The translations under genes and the position numbers were made by a program. Shown piece by piece: positions 38,841 through 47,008 of a stretch of 64,000 bases of DNA. How positions within the stretch are numbered: the stretch's first letter is position 1; every line of letters starts with the position of its first letter. Source of the stretch: Bacillus mojavensis RO-H-1 = KCTC 3706. GTDB lineage: Bacteria > Bacillota > Bacilli > Bacillales > Bacillaceae. The stretch is taken from assembly GCF_000245335.1 (NCBI RefSeq), contig NZ_JH600280.1, positions 62,001 to 126,000 on the forward strand. Direction: 5' to 3'. The notes under the pieces are model-generated. The model had not been told where the DNA came from. It saw only the letters and a list, made by a program, of their open reading frames with translations, and did no database searches.

Positions 38841-38864
38841 CTACTTATGATACGGTTCACCGTG
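38841..38864 (-). other. att-like site: second copy of the rlmH 3' end (left end of island)
   Basis: The minus strand reads GGT GAA CCG TAT CAT AAG TAG, i.e. GEPYHK-stop, the exact C terminus of RlmH. It matches the true rlmH end (46449-46466) with differences at third codon positions and the stop codon, and shares the 10-bp core ACTTATGATA on the plus strand (TATCATAA on the minus strand). No rlmH frame lies upstream of it. TATCATAA is the core reported for SCC attachment sites. Confidence 0.8.
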
Positions 38865-38954
38865 GTAGGTCAAAGTGAGGTTTTGCACTCTAATAAGATA
38901 CATCTTTTTCTTCAAAGTTAGTTCCCGATTGAGTCACTGCTAGTAAAAATCACA

Positions 38955-38990
38955 AAAGGAGAAAGCGCGTTTTTTACGCCGCTTTCTCTA
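38955..38990 (-). terminator. Terminator of the CHAT-DUF262 operon
   Basis: Minus-strand GAGAAAGCG...CGCTTTCTC with an inner GCGT/ACGC stem, followed by CTTTTG. Confidence 0.6.
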
Positions 38991-39100
38991 TACTTATCTA
39001 ATAAATAATACTTCCTCAGCATTCTAGCTCAAATTTATTATTAACTTTAGTACTGCTTTACATTGCAATGATAATGTTTTACGGGCTAGTTCAACTTCTC

Positions 39101-40870
39101 TTAAATTAAACCTTTTCTCTTTAACTCTTCAATTATCTTTGATTCTTTAGCGGTTGGAATTGTAGAATGTTCTTCTTGAACTGGGAGATCTGATTGATTT
39201 AACCCCCAATCCTTTAGTAACATCAACAACTCGTCTGAAACCCTAATATCTCTTTCACGAATTTCATCTAGTCCCCAATTTTCATGCTGCTTAGAAAGGT
39301 CAAGTAATAACTGCACTTTTGATTTCTCATAACTCTCTTGTTTCTTTTTAAAGTAACCGTTACTTGCAATAATGTTCAGCTTTTTTTCAAAAGGAATTTT
39401 ATTCCCTATATGTTCCACTAACTCTTTTACCTCTCCATCTGAATTAATTGGAAAATAACTTGATTGCCATTTCTGAGGAAGTATATGCTCTATCTCCCAT
39501 TTCTCAGGGAGTAGTTCCTCTTGGCGTTGATAAGCAAGGATCTTTAATATCATACGGACTGTATTACGGTGAGCCGTCTTAACCTTTACTTTTAATTCTT
39601 GTTCATCTACTTTAGTAAAATTAAATATTGGCATAGACGATTTTATAATTTCAGAGTTTAATTTCAAGATTCCTCTTTTCACAGCATTAATAGTTGGTGT
39701 AACAATATACTGTGCCGCCAGATCTGCGAATAATTTCTTGAGAAATTTTAAAAATAGTTCTTCAAAATCTTGCGAACCAATATATTTGAGATAGTAAATG
39801 ACAACGGGATATTTCCAAAATTCATTTGGATACGAAGATAATCCATCAAGAACTTGTTTAATTTTAATATTTTTTGACCAATTCTCATCTTCAATTTCTA
39901 CACGATTATTAACTACAATCCATAAATTAAGCATCTTATTTAGATTGTTCATCACATCGCTCTTATATAACTGATTAAAATTATTCCTTGAATAGTATTT
40001 CCTTATCCCTGGTGTCGTTGTATTTCTATCATTTTCTAAGGCTCTTAAATAAAACATATAATAATAAAATAACTTTTGAATACTCTCATTGGCATTTGCA
40101 GCTTCTACATCTAGTTGTTGCCACTGTTCAATAAAAGCTGCTTTTCCCTCAGCATCCAATTGATTATAGATCTTCGCTTTAAAGATATCTGCGTCGGACA
40201 AAGCTAGTCCCCTATCATTCAGGGTGGAGAAGATTGTTAACGCCGTATCCTGTGAATCAGCGGTAATTGGTAATAAAATTGCTTTGTTCAAAACATTCCG
40301 GATGAACCAGAAAAACAACTCTGGCTCATTCGTAGTATAATTCTCTATTAGCTCTGTAAATATTTTATAGTTTAGCGAATAACTATCTTTTGCACCTTTT
40401 TCAATAGTGCCTTTGGTAAGTATTTTTGAAAAGGTTTGATTTCCTTCATCCCTCATCACCCTGGATTCAATAAGCGTTTTTTCGTAATCAACCTCAGCAG
40501 TTAATTCATCTTGTTCCCACAAAGCTGATTCAATTTGTCCCTTGAAATTTTTCACTTCTCTTGTTTCTGTCATTGTATCAAGTTTCGAGTAAAGTGCACG
40601 GAGCAATAGAAACAAAGAAGTAATGCGCTGTTGACCATCTATAATTTCCTGTTCCTCCTTCTCATTCTCATAGGAAACGATGGTCCCCAGAAAATAAGTG
40701 CTCTCGTTCTTATTTTTCGTGTATTCAACTAAATCATCAAAGAGCGTTTGAACTTGTTCGTCAGACCACGCATATGGACGTTGGTACTCAGGTATAATAA
40801 ACTTATTAACTTTGCCGGTCTCTAACAATTGTTTGACACTCTGTTTGTTCACTTCGATTGTTGTGGCCAT
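39101..40870 (-). CDS. DUF262-DUF1524 (GmrSD-like) nuclease
   Basis: A 589-residue protein with the two-domain layout of GmrSD-type modification-dependent nucleases. N-terminal DUF262: FIIPEYQRPYAW (about 20-31) and EIIDGQQRITSLFLLLRALY (about 75-94), containing the DGQQR nucleotide-binding motif. A long helical middle precedes C-terminal DUF1524 with EIEHILPQKW (about 457-466), the HNH-like His-Pro nuclease motif, then HIGNKIPFEKKLN. Family members cleave modified phage DNA using nucleotide hydrolysis. ATG at 40870 follows a GGAGAACAG sequence. It is the second gene of an operon with the CHAT gene, 82 bp downstream of it. Confidence 0.88.
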   Translation of the reverse strand: MATTIEVNKQSVKQLLETGKVNKFIIPEYQRPYAWSDEQVQTLFDDLVEYTKNKNESTYFLGTIVSYENEKEEQEIIDGQQRITSLFLLLRALYSKLDTMTETREVKNFKGQIESALWEQDELTAEVDYEKTLIESRVMRDEGNQTFSKILTKGTIEKGAKDSYSLNYKIFTELIENYTTNEPELFFWFIRNVLNKAILLPITADSQDTALTIFSTLNDRGLALSDADIFKAKIYNQLDAEGKAAFIEQWQQLDVEAANANESIQKLFYYYMFYLRALENDRNTTTPGIRKYYSRNNFNQLYKSDVMNNLNKMLNLWIVVNNRVEIEDENWSKNIKIKQVLDGLSSYPNEFWKYPVVIYYLKYIGSQDFEELFLKFLKKLFADLAAQYIVTPTINAVKRGILKLNSEIIKSSMPIFNFTKVDEQELKVKVKTAHRNTVRMILKILAYQRQEELLPEKWEIEHILPQKWQSSYFPINSDGEVKELVEHIGNKIPFEKKLNIIASNGYFKKKQESYEKSKVQLLLDLSKQHENWGLDEIRERDIRVSDELLMLLKDWGLNQSDLPVQEEHSTIPTAKESKIIEELKRKGLI

Positions 40871-40952
40871 TTTCTGTTCTCCGTTCTGTACCTTGTCATT
40901 ATGTATTAAGCTATTTTTTTATTAAAACCGTTCTTTTCATGATACTAGCTAA

Positions 40953-43040
40953 TTAAGAATCAAAGCGTTTTTGAAATTCTTCAAGGATTGGTTCTGTTAA
41001 AATCACATTTTCCGGCGTTCCAGACCATACATAGAAACAGGATTCAGGAAATACTCCTTGTGAAGCAATGGATGATTTGAACTCTTTTTGAAAGCCAGTT
41101 TCTTTAGCCATTTCCTCTAAGATACTGATTGTATCTGTATAGACAAAACCGTATCTTAACCGCCCAGTTGATCTAACCAATCCAAACTCTTCTATAATAC
41201 TATGTCCTCCATAAGTCTTGCTTTGTGCCCATTTTTTAAAGTTTCTTGAAGAAGAAATTATTTCGTGAACCGCATTTGATGCAACGACCATTCTCCAAGC
41301 ATCATTAAGAGTTCTCATCTTTCCACGTCCACTTAATGCTTCGCAAATATAAACAAAAAGCCTGATAGTGAGTATAGCATTACTGAAAACATTAACTGGT
41401 ATTAAAGTACCCAGAATAGCTTTTGCTCCTTTTCTATGAAGTAAATCTGTGACTGTTACCGCTCCTCCCCCCCGTGGTGATACATGACAAGCACTTAATA
41501 TTACTATAGGAGGTACTATTATCTCATCGTCATCAGCAGCAAACCATAAATCATCACCTATCCATAAACCCGCAACATTTTTTTTATCATCATAATACCC
41601 GTGAGCTGAAATTACTAATATGTCAGCATCTGTGTTCGCTCCAAGAAAAGTTTTAAGCTCTTCCACATCCTTTATTTCTGAATACGAAACATTAACATTC
41701 TTATTAGAATTTAACATTTCCACTGCCATTTTCCATGCACTATCAGAAGCTTTTCTAATACCATCTTCTGGAAGTAAACACTCTGCAATTACAACTTTAA
41801 ATCCCTTACCTATATATAATTCACCAACTCTAGGAAGTTCCATTTGAAGAGCTCGTGTTAAAGGAGTTAAAGATCTATACGAAATAGGCTTTATACAACA
41901 CAAAGGGTCATCATAACCAGGTAATATGGCAAGCCCTACAGGAAAATCAGTAAATGCTGTAATATGAGAAGCCCGATCTATTATCGTTAAACCCTCTTCT
42001 CCTACATGTGATGCTAATATTCTTCCAATTCTCTTCATGGAACTCCATACATATTTATTGGATATCTTTCTACCCTTACAATGTGTTTCTAATTGATTTA
42101 ATTCAATAAATATCCCCTTAGGTAAATAGCCGCCGTCGAACCAATAACCATTTCTCGCTGCAGCTCTGTGAATACCTAATATATCAACAACATCTTTTTC
42201 ATTTCTTTCCAATACATTATCTTCAATGTTACGTGGTCTATGGCGATTAGCTGTTCCTGAAAGAGTTATTACTGTAGGCACTTGTGCTAGATTTCTTTGT
42301 ATCTCATCTTGTTCTAACAATTCTTTTTCAGTTGGAGAGTAGTTGTTGTGGTCTTCCAAGTGAACCAATACTTTAATTCGTGAATGAAGCTGAATAGTAA
42401 AGTAATAGATAGCTTTATTTATAAAGTCGTAATTCCGTAGAGATTCAAGTATACCTTCATACCAATCTAACTGGTTTGCATTAAAGGATAACGGAATTGC
42501 CGAGATAGCCTCACCGCTTAATAGTTTTGGCTTAGTAATTAAAAATTCATCTTCACTATTTATTGTATTCATTAACTGTGTAATAGCTTTCCAGTGATTT
42601 TGTAACATTTCTTCGGATAGATCTGATATTTTTACATGGCCTAAAGGTGCCTTGCATTCTAAGGTGATTTTCTCTGCAGTCTCCGTGAAATTGTCTTCAC
42701 TTATAAATAACGTTGGTGGATAATTCACCAAAACTTTGCTCTCTATTATTTCAGATAAACTATATGATGGTATTAAGATGATACTGTGTGGTACTTCGTA
42801 TCCTTTTTCCAATACCTTTGGTTGCAAATCAAATGTATCTAAACCGTTTCGTGGAAGATGCAAACAATACCTAATTGCTGGGAGCACATTATTTAGCTCA
42901 GGATCAAATCCATGTATCGCTCCGTCGTACATTGTTGAAAACGGCTGATCAGTTATTGGAATATAATCCTCTATTGGTTTTTCCGCATTAAAAATCACAT
43001 AATAATTAAAATAAAGATCATTTACCCTTGAAATATCCAT
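40953..43040 (-). CDS. CHAT-domain (caspase-like) protease, unknown N-terminal region
   Basis: A 695-residue protein. The C-terminal third is a CHAT domain: the catalytic His in ADILVISAHGYYDDKKNVAG (about 473-492) and Cys in PPIVILSACHVSPRGGGAVT (about 508-527), followed by the usual DLLHRKGAKAILGTLIPV helix and strand. The first 400 residues carry no repeat or sensor domain that I recognise. CHAT proteases act in bacterial defence, e.g. the type III-E CRISPR protease Csx29. ATG 43040 has GAGGAGA about 13 bp upstream. First gene of the two-gene operon with the DUF262 nuclease. Confidence 0.82.
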   Translation of the reverse strand: MDISRVNDLYFNYYVIFNAEKPIEDYIPITDQPFSTMYDGAIHGFDPELNNVLPAIRYCLHLPRNGLDTFDLQPKVLEKGYEVPHSIILIPSYSLSEIIESKVLVNYPPTLFISEDNFTETAEKITLECKAPLGHVKISDLSEEMLQNHWKAITQLMNTINSEDEFLITKPKLLSGEAISAIPLSFNANQLDWYEGILESLRNYDFINKAIYYFTIQLHSRIKVLVHLEDHNNYSPTEKELLEQDEIQRNLAQVPTVITLSGTANRHRPRNIEDNVLERNEKDVVDILGIHRAAARNGYWFDGGYLPKGIFIELNQLETHCKGRKISNKYVWSSMKRIGRILASHVGEEGLTIIDRASHITAFTDFPVGLAILPGYDDPLCCIKPISYRSLTPLTRALQMELPRVGELYIGKGFKVVIAECLLPEDGIRKASDSAWKMAVEMLNSNKNVNVSYSEIKDVEELKTFLGANTDADILVISAHGYYDDKKNVAGLWIGDDLWFAADDDEIIVPPIVILSACHVSPRGGGAVTVTDLLHRKGAKAILGTLIPVNVFSNAILTIRLFVYICEALSGRGKMRTLNDAWRMVVASNAVHEIISSSRNFKKWAQSKTYGGHSIIEEFGLVRSTGRLRYGFVYTDTISILEEMAKETGFQKEFKSSIASQGVFPESCFYVWSGTPENVILTEPILEEFQKRFDS

Positions 43041-43064
43041 GAGCCTGTATTCTCCTCATTTTGT

Positions 43065-43082
43065 GAGTATTATAAAATACTC
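43065..43082. promoter_or_regulatory. Palindrome over the -10 of the CHAT operon
   Basis: GAGTATT-ATAA-AATACTC, perfect 7-bp arms. The minus-strand TATAAT (43074-43069) lies inside it, 29 bp before the CHAT start, so a bound repressor would block the promoter. The -35 is weak. Confidence 0.5.
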
Positions 43083-43204
43083 TAAATTAATTGATATATT
43101 CGTCCTATGGATTTCTGTTGAATCATTTTCCATTTATAATCACGACGCAATAACCATTACTTGGGGTTGTCCTAGAAAATGTTTGCTGGAACACTTACCA
43201 ATAA

Positions 43205-43282
43205 TTATACATTTCTTTGATTGAATACAATAGCCAAACTTGCAATTATGCCTAGAACTGTTCCTAATAAAAAGCATTTCAT
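43205..43282 (-). CDS. Tiny hydrophobic peptide (25 aa)
   Basis: ATG 43282 with AGGGGG just upstream. The peptide begins MKCFLLGTVLGIIASLAIVF and ends in QRNV: a single membrane helix with a short basic tail, the size and character of type I toxin or regulatory membrane peptides. It lies 36 bp downstream of a second tiny gene on the same strand. Not a peptide I recognise. Confidence 0.45.
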   Translation of the reverse strand: MKCFLLGTVLGIIASLAIVFNQRNV

Positions 43283-43318
43283 ATATCCCCCTGCTATTTG
43301 TTTTTGATAATGTTCTCT

Positions 43319-43384
43319 TTAAAAAGAGAGAAAGACCGATAAACCAAAGATGATTCCCGATTTGAATAATTCAATTGACGACAA
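43319..43384 (-). CDS. Tiny hydrophobic peptide (21 aa)
   Basis: TTG 43384 preceded by a perfect GAGGAGGTG at 7-bp spacing. The peptide starts MSSIELFKSGIIFGLSVF and ends LSF. One short membrane-like helix. The strong ribosome site is the main evidence that it is translated. It precedes the 25-residue ORF; both sit upstream of the CHAT operon on the same strand. Confidence 0.45.
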   Translation of the reverse strand: MSSIELFKSGIIFGLSVFLSF

Positions 43385-43593
43385 AGTTACTCACCTCCTC
43401 AATGAATCCTTAAATGAGGATAAGTTTATAACATACGGAGTTTTTATCCTTTTTTAAATAAAGCTAATAGGTTTCACTAATTGTCCACCCCTTATAAGAC
43501 CCATCCCAATATTTTGAATACCTCGTCTAACCTGTAACAAGTACACAACATTTGATTCACCACCATAATAGAAGAACACCCAGCATTTTAGTT

Positions 43594-43740
43594 TTAGTTT
43601 GTATCTTCTGGAAGCTCTTTTACCTCCTCATTGCTTATCTCCTGTACCGATATGGTTCTAACATCCACTTTCCTGTCCTTTAAAGCTAAATGTGAATGAT
43701 ATTCCTCAATGTAATTTCTGAATACATTAAGAATGTTCAT
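43594..43740 (-). CDS. Small hydrophilic protein downstream of the recombinase remnant (48 aa)
   Basis: ATG 43740 with AAAGGAG 11 bp upstream; 48 residues starting MNILNVFRNYIEEYHSHLA and ending ELPEDTN. Charged and probably helical. It follows the broken recombinase but is separated from it by a terminator. A role as accessory factor of the recombinase is only a guess. Plus-strand reading of this stretch shows nothing. Between 43400 and 43590 I see no other gene. Confidence 0.4.
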   Translation of the reverse strand: MNILNVFRNYIEEYHSHLALKDRKVDVRTISVQEISNEEVKELPEDTN

Positions 43741-43781
43741 ATAGTTATTTGCTCCTTTCATAGATCAAGTAAAATAGAAAA

Positions 43782-43824
43782 AGGGGGAGAGAACTCATCT
43801 GCAATAGATGAATACTCTCCCCCT
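43782..43824 (-). terminator. Terminator after the recombinase remnant
   Basis: GGGGGAGAG...CTCTCCCCC with inner CATCT/AGATG; the minus strand continues into TTTTTCTATTTTACTT. Confidence 0.8.
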
Positions 43825-44480
43825 CTATAGGTGAAGTGTTTTGCTACTTCTTTATTAAGTTGGATCTGTATAGTATCTACTTTCCTGTCCTGTCCTCTCC
43901 TATCGTTATCTTATGGATTAACAGGTGTAGCAACCTTTTTCTCTGTTCCCTAGTCAAAGACTCCTTGTATACATTCACAAAATTCTGCATAACCTGCTTA
44001 ACTAACTTGTAGGATACTGTTTCGATCGAGTTATTTCTAATAAGCTCTTCTAACGGTGTTAGTCTTTTCTCGATCCGCTCTTTTTCTTCGTTTAACTTGC
44101 CTAACCTTTCACTAAGATCCTTCCTGTTTACTGATCAAGTCATCTTCATATAATGTAAGTAAAGTACTTTACTCTTTTTCTTCTGGATAGAATCCAAAGT
44201 GTTCTTGAAGGCTTGGTATTCCGTTTGGATTGTTCCTTTATCTTGATTCTTACTATTAATCTTTTCTGTAATTTGTTTGATGAGTACCTCATTGTCTGCA
44301 AAGCTCGCTATTCTTTCTAGGACATATTTGTCTGCATAATTCGTTCTGACCCTGTTTGACCGACAAACAGTTGAATCCTTTGCTTTTCCATGCTCCGCAT
44401 ACATAGTATTTTAAAACCTTTTCTCTACATTCTTATTTCGGTTGGTGGTTTTCTCCAATACCATACCAGCTCCACATATT
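43825..44480 (-). pseudogene. Large serine recombinase, frameshifted C-terminal remnant
   Basis: Minus-strand pieces join into one protein tail: GAGMVLEKTTNRNKN, then (frame change near 44410) KYYVCGAWKSK, then VCRSNRVRTNYADKYVLERI with the helix to KKKSKVLYL, then (frame change near 44150) LYEDDLISKQEGS, then DLSERLGKLNEEKERIEKRL through REQRKRLLHLLIHKITIGED and finally VDTIQIQLNKEVAKHFTYRG. This is the zinc-ribbon (CGxCG...Cxx), coiled-coil and C-terminal region of large serine integrases such as Ccr and SpoIVCA-like proteins. The N-terminal resolvase domain with the catalytic Ser is absent, and at least three frameshifts are present. Non-functional. Confidence 0.8.
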
Positions 44481-44661
44481 TATACCCATCTAGTAAGTGT
44501 ACTTTTATGAACGTAGACTCTGTTGTTGTTGGAATACCTTGTATCGCGGTACATGGAAACAAATGTTATATTATAATAGCCGAAACTAACAATAAACGAT
44601 TATAATTAATTTAAGCAATACCACACACTAAAATGGATGTAAAGGTAGGTTTAAAATATTT

Positions 44662-45750
44662 ATGTTACTTAAGATTCCTATAAGAGAAGCAGAGTTTGTT
44701 ATGGCGCAAGGAGAACTAACATATCAAGAAATTCTAGATGATTTTAAAAGTACTGACTATGTGTTTATTCTTACTTATAATATCTCTGCAAGAAATACTA
44801 ATTTAATCAATACTTTAGAAACATTACCTTCAACTACCACTGTAGATATTATTACAAATATACCCAATAGGTTTGAAACGTATTATGGTAAGGCTAGAAA
44901 TAGAGCGAGAGAAGTTATAAATGTATATCTGAATAAGCTTGATCCTGAAAATTTTAATTCTATATTCAGTACTCATTTTAATTTTAAAAATCATGCCAAG
45001 ATTATTATGACGAATAATATAGTATTTATCGGTTCATCTAACTTCTCGGATGAATCAGCGAATAATATTGAATGCGGAATTATTTCTCGTGATGCCGACT
45101 TTATTAGTACGCTTAAAAATTCTATAGTGCCACGATTAAAAGAAAATTCTGAAGAGTACTATTCTGACGACTCTATAAATAAACTAAGAATCGAGTACAA
45201 GTTTAATTACTATTTATTATCCAGTATAATTGAAGAGGTTCGAATGTCATGCCATAGTGTATATGACGAACGAGGGTTGTATCAGGAGTTTTTGGATCTA
45301 ATGAATAGTTATCACTTCTCTGAAAACCTCGATAAGCTAACATCAACAATGGATGACTTTGAAAGTACTTGTTATAGAATAATGCATCAACTTGAAGAAT
45401 TAGGAATCGAAACTGAGGACATTAATCAAATTGTTGAGGACCTTGGTACGGAAGAAATCCAATTAATGTATTCTACTGATACAAGTATTGATGAATTCTT
45501 ATCGTTTAATACTCAAGAGTATGCGATGGAATACATTAATGAGAATGAACATTCTGCTGACTTCGATGATGTAGATGAATTTCGTGCTTCTGCCTCTCAA
45601 ATAGCTTATGAAAAAGAAAGCGAACTGGCAGAATTAGCAGAGACTGATGTTGAAAAATTTTTGGAAGAATTAGATGAACTAAAAGATAAAGCGGAAGATT
45701 TATTATCTTTAATCCCGCAAAGCATAAATGAAAATATCGATAATACTTAA
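44662..45750 (+). CDS. Phospholipase D-fold protein, single HKD-type motif
   Basis: A 362-residue protein. Residues about 110-135 read NHAKIIMTNNIVFIGSSNFS then DESANN: the HxK...GSxN pattern of one PLD half-site, so a dimer would form the active site as in Nuc/BfiI-type nucleases. The N-terminal part is alpha/beta; the C-terminal 150 residues are acidic and helical. Only a weak site (GGTAGG at 44643-44648) lies before ATG 44662; ATG 44701 is an alternative. Single gene, AT-rich, inside the island. A defence nuclease is plausible, unproven. Confidence 0.75.
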   Translation: MLLKIPIREAEFVMAQGELTYQEILDDFKSTDYVFILTYNISARNTNLINTLETLPSTTTVDIITNIPNRFETYYGKARNRAREVINVYLNKLDPENFNSIFSTHFNFKNHAKIIMTNNIVFIGSSNFSDESANNIECGIISRDADFISTLKNSIVPRLKENSEEYYSDDSINKLRIEYKFNYYLLSSIIEEVRMSCHSVYDERGLYQEFLDLMNSYHFSENLDKLTSTMDDFESTCYRIMHQLEELGIETEDINQIVEDLGTEEIQLMYSTDTSIDEFLSFNTQEYAMEYINENEHSADFDDVDEFRASASQIAYEKESELAELAETDVEKFLEELDELKDKAEDLLSLIPQSINENIDNT

Positions 45751-45889
45751 TACATCTAGCACAACTTTCTGGGTTGTGTTTTTCTAATGCTATGCAGAAG
45801 GTAATGTACTTTAATGAAAGATACTAATCATTGCTAATTGGATTTTTAGTAAGACTCATAAAAATTACGTATAATACAATTCAAAATAA

Positions 45890-45928
45890 GAAAAGAAAAA
45901 AAGACCAAACGGACATATGTCTGGTCTG
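45890..45928 (-). terminator. Terminator after the MerR remnant
   Basis: Minus-strand AGACCAGACA-TA-TGTCcgttTGGTCT followed by TTTTTTTCTTTTCTT. Confidence 0.75.
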
Positions 45929-45935
45929 TGTAATC

Positions 45936-46329
45936 TTATGCAATTTGTATGTTTTGTTTTCTAAACTCTTGTTCACGCTTATCAAAGTAATTCAGCTTAA
46001 TTTTTACTTTCTCAAATGCTTTATCCAATTGCTGTTGTTGTTCTTCTAAGGTTTTTCGGTTTCTAACAAGAATGATCGCTTTAGATCAAAATTGTCCTCC
46101 CCACTCACTGTAAGTGTTATCATTTTTCTCAGATCATTTACTGACATTCAAGTTACTTTTAAACAAGTTATAAAATCTAACCAACCCAGATTTTCTTTTC
46201 GAAATACCCGATACCCATTATCGTTCCCCCATTAAAAAGGGGGGAGCCCTTCACTTTCATAATATCTGATGGTATAGGCAGGTATGTTCATCATTTCATT
46301 TCTGAAACTTCTTTAATTGTGTATCTCAT
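45936..46329 (-). pseudogene. MerR-family regulator, frameshifted
   Basis: Minus strand from ATG 46329: MRYTIKEVSEM, frameshift, then MNIPAYTIRYYESEGLLP (the MerR helix-turn-helix), a damaged wing, and after further frame changes RKTLEEQQQQLDKAFEKVKI and LNYFDKREQEFRKQNIQIA-stop, the C-terminal coiled coil. At least three lesions. An ordinary MerR regulator would be about 130 residues, as here. Confidence 0.75.
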
Positions 46330-46448
46330 ATTGGTTAACCCTCACTGTTTAATATAACTTCACATGCTTAAATAAATAAACCTTAAAGTGGACTTTAATG
46401 CAAATAGGGATAGTTGTATCTATAACAATGTATCATAAAAAACCCCAT

Positions 46449-46466
46449 TCACTTATGATAAGGCTC
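46449..46466 (-). other. att-like site at the true rlmH 3' end (right end of island)
   Basis: Codons GAG CCT TAT CAT AAG TGA (EPYHK-stop) of rlmH. It shares the core TATCATAA with the second copy at 38841-38864. Confidence 0.75.
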
Positions 46467-46928
46467 CCCACGATTAATCCGAAAAGCCCGATAAATCTGC
46501 TCGACTAGAATCAACCGCATCAACTGATGAGGAAACGTCATTTTCGAGAACGAAAGCTTGTCATCCGCTCGCTTCATCACCGCGTCACTCAATCCGAGTG
46601 ATCCGCCGATGACGAAGGTGACTTTGCTTTTTCCATAAGTAGCCAGCTTATCTATTGTATCGGCTAGTTCTTCGGATGTTTTCATTTTTCCTTCGATGGC
46701 GAGGGCGATGACGTGGGCGTCGGGGCTGATTTTGGATAGGATGCGGTCGCCTTCTTTGTCTTTTATGATTTTCATGTCCTGGTCGCTTAGGTTTTCCGGC
46801 GCTTTTTCGTCCGGGAGTTCGATGATGTCGATTTTTGCGTAGGCCGAAAGTCGTTTGGTGTATTCTTCAATGCCTTGCTTGAGGTATTTTTCTTTTAGTT
46901 TTCCGATTGTCACAATATTGATATTCAC
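46449..46928 (-). CDS. rlmH: RlmH, 23S rRNA pseudouridine1915 N3-methyltransferase
   Basis: A 159-residue SPOUT methyltransferase (formerly yydA, OrfX in staphylococci) that methylates pseudouridine 1915 in helix 69 of 23S rRNA. GTG start with GGGGATGA upstream. SPOUT knot residues: [10 protein letters not shown] (about 73-82), [11 protein letters not shown] (about 104-114) and [25 protein letters not shown] toward the C terminus (two blocks), ending INRGEPYHK. Its 3' end is the SCC target in staphylococci and here borders the island. Confidence 0.96.
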   Translation of the reverse strand: MNINIVTIGKLKEKYLKQGIEEYTKRLSAYAKIDIIELPDEKAPENLSDQDMKIIKDKEGDRILSKISPDAHVIALAIEGKMKTSEELADTIDKLATYGKSKVTFVIGGSLGLSDAVMKRADDKLSFSKMTFPHQLMRLILVEQIYRAFRINRGEPYHK

Positions 46929-47008
46929 AGGTCATCCCCACTTTAGAAACAAGTTATTCATATATGTTGTCCACAATTGTGGATATCTTTTCTGTATTTT
47001 GTGTAAGA

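Larger units (their letters stand above)
38843..46460. mobile_element. SCC-like genomic island at the 3' end of rlmH (decayed)
   Basis: Bounded by two rlmH-end motifs 7.6 kb apart. Contents: DUF262/DUF1524 and CHAT operon, three very small ORFs, a broken large serine recombinase, a PLD-fold protein and a broken MerR gene. Core genes fbp and rlmH flank it. The recombinase class and target site are those of staphylococcal cassette chromosome elements. The element appears immobile because the recombinase has lost its N-terminal catalytic domain and is frameshifted. Confidence 0.72.

Noticed and set aside
44390-44605. 71-codon plus-strand frame
   Set aside because: Antisense to the recombinase remnant; no ribosome site.
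45831-46049. 72-codon hydrophobic plus-strand frame
   Set aside because: It spans a terminator hairpin and is antisense to the MerR remnant; no ribosome site.
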